Below are positions 58,413-64,000 of a DNA stretch of 64,000 nucleotides, piece after piece (positions within the stretch are counted from its first letter, which is position 1; each line of letters begins with the position of its first letter). The notes under the pieces were generated by a model, which worked only from the letters and a program-made list of their open reading frames with translations, had not been told where the DNA came from and made no database searches. Location of the stretch: NCBI RefSeq assembly GCF_020405185.1, contig NZ_CP084464.1:62001-126000 (forward strand), given 5' to 3'. This DNA comes from Halomicrobium salinisoli. GTDB lineage: Archaea > Halobacteriota > Halobacteria > Halobacteriales > Haloarculaceae. The position numbers were made by a program, and so were the translations under genes.

Positions 58413-59843
58413 TCATCCAAGGCTGCCGTCCATCTCCAGTTCGATCAATCGATTCAGCTCCACGGCGTACTCGATGGGTAGCTCGTCGGTGATCGGTTCG
58501 ATGAAGCCGGCGACGATCAGCTGCTTGGCGTCGTCGTCGTCCAGGCCGCGGGACTGGAGGTAGAAGACGTCCTCGTCGCCGATCTTGCCGACGGTCGCCT
58601 CGTGGGCGACGTCGACCTCGTCCTCCAGAATTTCCAAGTACGGCATGGTGTCGCTGGTCGACTCCCTGTCGAACATCAGCGCGTCGCACTCGACCGACGT
58701 CGAGGACCCCTCGGCCCCGTCGGCGATGTGGACGAGCCCGCGGTAGTTGGTGCGGCCGCCGTCCTTCGCGATGGACTTCGACTCGATCGTGGAGTGGGTG
58801 TCGGGGGCCGCGTGGTACACCTTCGCGCCGGTGTCGATGTCCTGGCCCTCGCCGGCGAAGGCGATGGTGACGTGGCTGTCGGTCGCGCCGGGGCCTTTCA
58901 GCACCGACGCCGGGTACAGCATGGTGGCCTTCGAGCCCATCGACCCGGAGACCCACTCCATCGTGCCGTCGGCCTCGACGATTGCGCGCTTGGTGTTGAG
59001 GTTGTACGTGTTCCGCGACCAGTTCTGCACCGTCGAGTACTGGACGTGTGCGCCCTCGCGAACGAACACCTCGACGCAGCCGCTGTGGAGGTTGTGGCTG
59101 CCGTAGTGAGGTGCCGAACACCCCTCGATGAGGTGGACCTCCGAGCCGGGCTCGGCGATCACGATCTTGTGTTCGAACTGGCCCATCCCCTCGGAGTTCA
59201 TCCGGAAGTACGCCTGCAGCGGCATCTCGACGGTGACGCCCTCGGGGACGTGGACAAACGAGCCGCCCGACCAGACGGCGCCGTGCAGCGCCGCGAACTT
59301 GTTGTCCGTGGGCGGCACGCACTTCGTCATAAAGTGCTCCTTGACGATCTCCTCGTACTCGCGGATCGCCTCGTCCATGTCGCAGAAGACCACGCCCTTC
59401 TCCTCCCACTGCTCTTTGGTGTGCTGGTAGACGACCTCGGACTCGTACTGCGCGCCCGCGCCGGACAGCGCCTCCTTCTCGGCCTCGGGGATCCCCAGCT
59501 TGTCGAAGGTGTCCCGGATCTCCTCGGGGAGGTCCTCCCAGGAGTCGACGCTGTCCTCCGTCTCCACGTCCGGCCGCAGGTACGGGACGATCTCGTCGAG
59601 GTCGATCCCCGAGAGGTCGGGCTGGCCGGGCCAGTCGGTCGGCATCGGTAGCTCCCGGAAGACCGAAAGCGAGCGCAGTCGCCGCTCCAGCATCCACTCG
59701 GGCTCGCCTTTCTCCTCGGAGATGAGCCGGACGGTCTCCTCGGTGAGCCCCCCGCCCGACGTGACGGCGGCGCGCCGCTCGTTTCTCGATTCGAACCGGT
59801 CCTCGAAGTCGATGCCCTCGAACGGCTCGTCATCTGAGCTCAT
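58413..59843 (-). CDS. sufB: lone SufB-family Fe-S assembly protein
   Basis: 476 residues. SufB features: PEWMLERRLRSLSVFRELPMPTDW, SEVVYQHTKEQWEEKGVVFCDMDEAIREYEEIVKEHF, GGSFVHVPEGVTVEMPLQAYFRMNSE, EPGSEVHLIEGCSAPHYGSHNLHSGCVEVFV and ECDALMFDRESTSDTMPYLEILEDEVDVAHEATVGKIGDEDVFYLQSRGL, with the conserved Cys in VECDALMF. SufB normally works with SufC and SufD in a scaffold complex; neither is next to it here, so this is probably a second, unlinked copy. ATG at 59843. Divergent from the cystathionine gene across 250 bp. Confidence 0.92.
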   Translation of the reverse strand: MSSDDEPFEGIDFEDRFESRNERRAAVTSGGGLTEETVRLISEEKGEPEWMLERRLRSLSVFRELPMPTDWPGQPDLSGIDLDEIVPYLRPDVETEDSVDSWEDLPEEIRDTFDKLGIPEAEKEALSGAGAQYESEVVYQHTKEQWEEKGVVFCDMDEAIREYEEIVKEHFMTKCVPPTDNKFAALHGAVWSGGSFVHVPEGVTVEMPLQAYFRMNSEGMGQFEHKIVIAEPGSEVHLIEGCSAPHYGSHNLHSGCVEVFVREGAHVQYSTVQNWSRNTYNLNTKRAIVEADGTMEWVSGSMGSKATMLYPASVLKGPGATDSHVTIAFAGEGQDIDTGAKVYHAAPDTHSTIESKSIAKDGGRTNYRGLVHIADGAEGSSTSVECDALMFDRESTSDTMPYLEILEDEVDVAHEATVGKIGDEDVFYLQSRGLDDDDAKQLIVAGFIEPITDELPIEYAVELNRLIELEMDGSLG

Positions 59844-60093
59844 GGTTGGCGTGAAGGTCGCGCCGCTCCGGCGGCATCGCCGGGCGGCGCTACTCGATCG
59901 GGAACTGGCCCGGCCGCCGCGACGGGTCCCACCGCGCCGGCCGTCGCGCTCCCGGGCTGGTCCGTCGTCCGGGGGGTCGAATCCCACCCACCAGAGGGTT
60001 CGTCCGAACGGCTTCGGGTCACCCCGGCGCCGCCCCGCTCGCTCCGTCGGCGAGACCGCCGGAACTTTCGTCCGGACGGCCGAGGCCGCGGAC

Positions 60094-61269
60094 ATGAGCG
60101 ATCGGGACTACCACCCCGAGACCGTCGCGACCCGCTTCGACCCGAGCGACGTCGGCGCCACCGGCGCGGGCGACGTCGTCTCGCCGATCCACCTCACCAC
60201 GACCCACGAGATGGACAGCCCCGGCGAGACTGACCACGGGTACAAGTACGCCCGCTTCGGGAACCCGACGCGCGACGCCCTGGAGGACCGACTCGCGAAG
60301 CTCTGCGGCGCCGAGCGGGCGACCGCCTGTGCCTCCGGGACCGCTGCGATGGCCGCGACCGCCCTGTCGGTCGTCGAGGCGGGCGACCGCGTCGTCGCCG
60401 CCGACGGCGTCTACGGCGGCACGCGGCTGCTGTTCGAGGAGTTGCTCGTCGACACGCTGGGCGCCACCGTCGAGTACGTCGATGCGACTGACACCGACGC
60501 GGTCGCGGCAGCTGTCACCGACGAGACGGCGCTGGTGTGGACGGAGTCGCCGACGAACCCGCTGCTGCGGCTCTGTGACCTCGCCGCCGTGGGCGAGGTG
60601 GCGGCCGACGCCGGCGCGACCTACGTCGTCGACAACACCTTCGCGACGCCGGCCGTCCAGCGGCCGCTGGAGCTGGGCGCCGACGCAGTCGTCCACAGCA
60701 TGACGAAGTACCTCAACGGCCACAGCGACGCGACCGGCGGGGTCGTCGTCACCGACGACGAGGCCCTCGCCGACGCGGTGGCCCACACCCAGGCCTACAA
60801 CCTCGGCGGGACCCTCGCCCCGTTCGACGCCTACCTGACGCTGCGGGGGCTGCGGACGTTCCCCCTGCGGATGGAGCGCCACGAGGCCAACGCGACGGAG
60901 ATTGCGCGGTACCTCGAAGGTCACTCCGCGGTCGAGCGGGTCGCCTACCCCGGACTGGAATCGCACCCCCAGCACGACCTCGCCCGCGAGCAGATGGACG
61001 GCTTCGGCGCCATCGTCTCCTTCGAACTGGACGCGACGGCCGCCGAGACGCGGGCCGTCCTCGAGGAACTGGACGTGTTCACGCTGGCGGTCAGCCTCGG
61101 CGGGACGGAGTCGCTGGTCGACCACCCCGCCACGATGTCCGCCTCCTACCTCTCCGAGTCGGAGCGAGAAGCGGCCGGCATCCCGGACTCGCTGGTCCGC
61201 GTCCCCGTCGGCGTCGAGCACGTCGACGACCTGATCGCGGACCTCGACGGCGCGCTCGACCACCTCTGA
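60094..61269 (+). CDS. cystathionine gamma-synthase/lyase-type PLP enzyme
   Basis: 391 residues of the Cys/Met metabolism PLP family. FETRFDPSDVGATG-like opening, YKYARFGNPTRDALEDRLAKLCGAERATACASGTAAM (substrate/PLP contacts), TYVVDNTFATPAVQRPLELGADAVVHSMTKYLNGHSDATGG with the PLP lysine in SMTKY, and GGTESLVDHPATM. It either makes cystathionine or splits cystathionine/homocysteine; family motifs alone do not decide. An ATG earlier at 59500 would overlap sufB antisense, so 60094 is used. Confidence 0.92.
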   Translation: MSDRDYHPETVATRFDPSDVGATGAGDVVSPIHLTTTHEMDSPGETDHGYKYARFGNPTRDALEDRLAKLCGAERATACASGTAAMAATALSVVEAGDRVVAADGVYGGTRLLFEELLVDTLGATVEYVDATDTDAVAAAVTDETALVWTESPTNPLLRLCDLAAVGEVAADAGATYVVDNTFATPAVQRPLELGADAVVHSMTKYLNGHSDATGGVVVTDDEALADAVAHTQAYNLGGTLAPFDAYLTLRGLRTFPLRMERHEANATEIARYLEGHSAVERVAYPGLESHPQHDLAREQMDGFGAIVSFELDATAAETRAVLEELDVFTLAVSLGGTESLVDHPATMSASYLSESEREAAGIPDSLVRVPVGVEHVDDLIADLDGALDHL

Positions 61270-61360
61270 ACGCCCAGTCCGTACCTGCGGCCACCTGATC
61301 TCGGACTGAAAGTATCGTTCGGTGTTCGTTTTTAGTGCCGAGGAGACGTAGCTCGACCCG

Positions 61361-61840
61361 ATGTCCGACATCGAAACGGGCGACACCGCACCGACGTTCA
61401 CCGCGACCCTCGGGACGAGCGACCACGAGTCGTTCGACCTCGAGGAGCACCTCGGCGACGGACCGGTCCTGCTCGCGGTCTTCCCCGGCGCGTTCACGCC
61501 GCCGTGCACCAACGAGATGGTCGCGCTCCAGGAGCGCCGCGACGAGTTCGAGGACGCCGGCGCGACGCTCCTCGGCGTGAGCGCGGACTCGGCGTTCTCC
61601 CAGGGGGCGTTCCGGGAGGAACACGGCATCGAGTTCGACCTCGTCAGCGACATGGACCGCAACGCGATCGAGCAGTACGGCCTCGAGATGGACATCCCGG
61701 ACCTCGGCCTGCACGACATCGCGAACCGCGCGGTGTTCGTCCTCGCGGAGGACGGGACCGTCGCGTACCGCTGGATCGCCGACGACCCGACGAACGAGCC
61801 CGACTACGACGAGCTGCTGGACGCGGTCGAGGACGCGTAG
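61361..61840 (+). CDS. peroxiredoxin (1-Cys/AhpE-like)
   Basis: 159 residues, thioredoxin fold. The peroxidatic Cys is C49 in FPGAFTPPCTNEM; no second Cys is present in the chain, so it is a 1-Cys type needing an external thiol. VSADSAFSQGAFREEHGIEFDLVSD is typical of the AhpE/Bcp group. A GTTTTTAGT box (about 61328-61336) lies 25-33 nt before the ATG, so the mRNA is probably leaderless. Its promoter is followed by no partner gene. Antioxidant role. Confidence 0.95.
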   Translation: MSDIETGDTAPTFTATLGTSDHESFDLEEHLGDGPVLLAVFPGAFTPPCTNEMVALQERRDEFEDAGATLLGVSADSAFSQGAFREEHGIEFDLVSDMDRNAIEQYGLEMDIPDLGLHDIANRAVFVLAEDGTVAYRWIADDPTNEPDYDELLDAVEDA

Positions 61841-61959
61841 CCGCGGGACCGCAAGCGAGGGGCCACCCGACAGGCGCTGGAGCGCAGTCCGACTGATAAA
61901 CCGCGACCGGAAGCCCTTCGGGACAACTGACTGTGCCGGCCGGCGTGGTGTGCTAGGTG

Positions 61960-62190
61960 ATGCCAGCCGAGATCGCACAGGTGTCGGTCGAACCGGTCAC
62001 CGAGGTACCGGAGACGGCCTCGGTGTGTCACGTGGACGAACTCGCACCGCCGCTGGGGGAGACGGTCGCGGCGGCGGACGGCGAGGACGGCTCGACGGTG
62101 ACCGTCGACCCCTACCGCGCCGCGCTGATCGACCAGTGCGGCTGCGACGTCGTCAAGGCGACTGAGTACTACCGCGTCGATCGGGTGTGA
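61960..62190 (+). CDS. 76-residue uncharacterised protein
   Basis: MPAEIAQVSVEPVTEVPETASVCHVDELAPPLGETVAAADGEDGSTVTVDPYRAALIDQCGCDVVKATEYYRVDRV. Small, acidic, with a CGC pair near the end and no known domain. A GTG at 61957 may alternatively be the start. Coding bias is normal for the window. Function unknown. Confidence 0.5.
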   Translation: MPAEIAQVSVEPVTEVPETASVCHVDELAPPLGETVAAADGEDGSTVTVDPYRAALIDQCGCDVVKATEYYRVDRV

Positions 62191-62389
62191 CGGCGCGGCA
62201 ACCCGGCCCGTAGTATCTCCGGTCACGGTCTCGCAACACGGCCGGGATCGCATTTCCGTACCGAGGGCGTCGTCCGTCTGATGGCGCGTCCGCTTCGCTA
62301 CGCACTCACTGGTCAGTGCAGGGGGAGCAGTGATCGAGGAATTCTTTTTCAATTAAAACAGAATGCATTTGCCGCATCGAAGGCGTCGG

Positions 62390-62965
62390 ATGAATATGCG
62401 CTCTCGTTATGCCGGTGGGATGACGCTCATAGTCGGGATTTTTCTCTTATTCACGCCGCTCTATTGGGATACCCTACTGAATATCGGAGTGTCCCCGGTG
62501 CTCGATCCAGCAGCTGCAATCGGTGCTGCTCCCGGCGGTGGATATCCCGCCGCCGTTGGTGCTGCCACACTGGCTGTCGGGGGCGCGGTAGTATGGCACG
62601 GCGAAAGCGACACCCAGCCTACGACGATTGTCCTTACAGGCGGAATCGGTGGTGCTGTCATCGGGATTCTCGCAACTACTGTGCTCGTCTCTGTTCCGTT
62701 GTTCTTGGCCACTCAGATTGGACTGGCTGGCGCTGCGCCCGGATTCGCAGCAGTTCGCGGCGCTGCGACTGAGCGAACCAGCCACCGCCTGGGAACGGGG
62801 CTCGTTGTCCTCTCGCTGGCTCCGTTACTCGGCGCACATATAACCCGCGGAGCTACCGTCGGGGGGCTAGCCGGCTTCGCGAGCTTCCTTCTCGCCGGAA
62901 CCCTCATCGTGTACACTGCAATACTTTCGTATCCGTTCTATCGACTCGGTCGAATCATTCGATAA
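62390..62965 (+). CDS. hypothetical membrane protein
   Basis: About 191 residues (MNMRSRYAGGMTLIVGIFLLFTPLYW...) with five or six helices and an Arg-ended C-terminus. No family recognised. GC is lower than the surroundings, and an AT-rich CAATTAAAAC lies at about 62349-62360, so the ATG at 62363 (overlapping that box) is less likely than the ones at 62390 or 62396. Confidence 0.6.
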   Translation: MNMRSRYAGGMTLIVGIFLLFTPLYWDTLLNIGVSPVLDPAAAIGAAPGGGYPAAVGAATLAVGGAVVWHGESDTQPTTIVLTGGIGGAVIGILATTVLVSVPLFLATQIGLAGAAPGFAAVRGAATERTSHRLGTGLVVLSLAPLLGAHITRGATVGGLAGFASFLLAGTLIVYTAILSYPFYRLGRIIR

Positions 62966-63034
62966 GCTCATTCAGCGACCGATCGGATCCGGAACGACTG
63001 CCCGACTGAAACCGAAACGGCGTCAGTCGGCGGC

Positions 63035-63634
63035 TCAGAATCCCCAGCGGAGGCCGGACATCGTGGCCACGATGGCGACCATGAGGGCGAGTTCGACCAG
63101 GCTCAGCATGCCGTACTTCTTGTTCAGGGCGGCGAGTCGCTCGTGGTCGGTCTCGGTGGCGGCTATCTCGTCGAACATACCGGACGTGAACGCGTGCAGC
63201 GGGCCGAACCCGAGGACGAGCAGTGCGACCGCGAGCGCGAGGGCCGCCCACAGCGACGGCGTCGGCGACGCCCAGAGCCCCATCATGCCGGCGAGGCCGA
63301 TCCCGGAGCCGACGACCCCGACAGAGACCGGTTCCATGAGGAGGTTCATCTTCGGGACGAACCCCGCTGCGAACTCGGCGTTGGCCTCCCGCGAGAGACC
63401 CCCCATGACGGGGCCGAGGACGACTGCGCCGAGGACCGCCGTCCCGAACCAGAACGCACCGAGGAAGAGGTGAACGGTGAACATGAGCCGGACGTCGCCC
63501 GAGAGGTATCCCAGGACGGGGAGCACCAGCGGGACGGCGATAGCGCCGACCGCGAACGGCCTGGTGGCAGCGTCGGTCATCAAGCGGTATCGCTCGCGAG
63601 TCGTCGCCGGTCTGTGTGCATCCTTCAGTGACAT
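63035..63634 (-). CDS. CopD/DUF2269-like membrane protein
   Basis: 199 residues (or 181 from an ATG at 63580), four or five helices. LMFTVHLFLGAFWFGTAVLGAVVLGPVMGGLSREAN resembles the HxxxAxxWxG-type helix of CopD/DUF2269 proteins, with a conserved His that can bind haem or copper. The C-terminus LAALNKKYGMLSLVELALMVAIVATMSGLRWGF is a final helix. A CTTTTTTATACGAC box at about 63671-63684 (minus strand) precedes it. Function unknown. Confidence 0.6.
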   Translation of the reverse strand: MSLKDAHRPATTRERYRLMTDAATRPFAVGAIAVPLVLPVLGYLSGDVRLMFTVHLFLGAFWFGTAVLGAVVLGPVMGGLSREANAEFAAGFVPKMNLLMEPVSVGVVGSGIGLAGMMGLWASPTPSLWAALALAVALLVLGFGPLHAFTSGMFDEIAATETDHERLAALNKKYGMLSLVELALMVAIVATMSGLRWGF

Positions 63635-63975
63635 ACGGTCACACTCTCTACGGCGAGCAAATCAGCGGTGTCGTATAAAAAAGTGGTCAGCGTAACGGCT
63701 GGTGACCTCTCGAAAAACAGGAAAACCCCGATACAGTTACCGAATTCTGAGCGGTCGGGGGTGAAAGCTGACCACCTTTCAGCGTCGCGGAGTGGTCCAC
63801 ACCGCGTCCGTTGCCCGAACCCGAGCGAGAGACTGGTGGCCCCCGACGTTCGGTCTACGCACTTCAACCCGGGCCGAACACGTTCACGCCAACCTACTTT
63901 TAGGAGTGCCTAAAACGAGGGCGTGAGGCGATCGGTCCAGCGCGGTCGCGCGCCCGGGCGATCGACCACGAACCC
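63635..63975. other. 341-bp intergenic region with paired operator-like sites
   Basis: No gene supported. It contains the minus-strand TATA box for 63035-63634, an inverted repeat pair GTGGTCAGC (63683-63691) and GCTGACCAC (63767-63775), the near-palindrome CGAACACGTTCA (63875-63886) and the DtxR-type TTTTAGG-N4-CCTAAAA (63898-63915). Confidence 0.6.
63898..63915. promoter_or_regulatory. DtxR/SirR-type operator-like site
   Basis: TTTTAGGAGTGCCTAAAA: 7-bp perfect arms TTTTAGG/CCTAAAA around AGTG. It lies 60 bp upstream of the partial gene at 63976 and shares the TTTAGG...CCTAAA arms with 56774-56789. Confidence 0.7.
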
Positions 63976-64000
63976 ATGCCCTACGCAGAACTCACCATCA
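63976..64000 (+). CDS. partial gene start cut by the window end
   Basis: An ATG followed by PYAELTI codons, then the end of the window. Openings of the MxYAxLxI type occur on bacterio-opsin-activator HTH regulators, but eight codons are too few for assignment. Upstream lie the near-NarO and DtxR-type sites. Confidence 0.35.

Noticed and set aside
62281..62772. 163-codon ORF overlapping the 62390-62965 membrane gene
   Set aside because: Cys/Arg/Trp-rich translation unlike a halophile protein; the overlapping frame gives proper transmembrane helices.
1..64000. CRISPR array, tRNA/rRNA genes, transposases or integrases
   Set aside because: Looked for spaced identical repeats, rRNA and tRNA-like sequences and DDE or tyrosine-recombinase motifs; none was recognised by eye, though a short tRNA could be missed without a folding search.

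Overview
The window is a chromosomal segment of a haloarchaeon (class Halobacteria). The evidence is very high GC with strong G/C third-position bias, an Asp/Glu-rich proteome, twin-arginine (Tat) signals on exported redox proteins, many TATA boxes about 25-30 nt from the start codon (leaderless transcripts), and typical haloarchaeal families (bacterio-opsin-activator HTH regulators, halocyanin, UspA and PNPOx-like proteins). I cannot assign genus or species. No rRNA, recognisable tRNA, CRISPR array or transposase was seen.

Layout. (1) 1-8.1 kb: stress-type genes, namely UspA proteins, three PNPOx-like flavin/heme-split-barrel proteins, an MgtC/DUF4010 membrane protein, a DUF2267 protein, a DoxX module and a decayed bactofilin-like pseudogene. 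(2) 8.3-19.2 kb: a tightly overlapping minus-strand respiratory nitrate reductase (nar) operon. It runs from a leaderless 72-codon ORF through a membrane protein, Rieske protein, cytochrome b, a 63-residue membrane protein, narG, narH, a haem-b-type subunit, narJ and a membrane protein to a HEAT-repeat protein. (3) 19.5-23.4 kb: an MFS transporter and rhodanese-metallo-beta-lactamase operon, facing a Cys-rich HTH regulator across a perfect palindrome, then a NarO-like regulator with a CXCX7C motif. (4) 23.5-28.8 kb: Mrp/NBP35 ATPase, phosphotransacetylase-like protein, ADP-forming acetyl-CoA synthetase and a GNAT enzyme. (5) 29-37.4 kb: two more DoxX genes with a UspA, an FrhB-like F420 dehydrogenase subunit next to a double-rhodanese/siroheme reductase fusion, an MmgE/PrpD protein and a phosphosulfolactate-synthase-like protein. 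(6) 37.5-44 kb: halocyanin and the nitrous-oxide reductase operon nosZ-orf-nosD-nosF-nosY. (7) 44-46.6 kb: an islet of lower GC (Fic protein, small membrane protein, Tat lipoprotein). (8) 46.7-64 kb: cytochrome P450, HTH regulator, three uncharacterised genes, CopD-like/TusA-like/TDT transporter, a four-domain DUF2249 protein, a DUF433/DUF5615 toxin-antitoxin pair, a second CopD-like gene facing a DtxR-family regulator, a lone SufB, a cystathionine synthase/lyase, a peroxiredoxin and small membrane proteins.

How it fits together. The window encodes the first step (nitrate to nitrite) and last step (N2O to N2) of denitrification, with electron carriers (cytochrome bc-like pair, halocyanin) and a probable NarO-type regulator. 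Palindromes of the form CGAA-N4-TTCG lie before nosZ, halocyanin, the DUF2249 gene and the CopD-like/DtxR divergon, suggesting one anoxia regulon. NirK and NO reductase are not in the window. A second theme is sulfur: rhodaneses, a TusA-like protein, DUF2249, a sulfite/nitrite reductase, a sulfite-using enzyme homologue, a TDT-type channel and DoxX proteins recur across the window.
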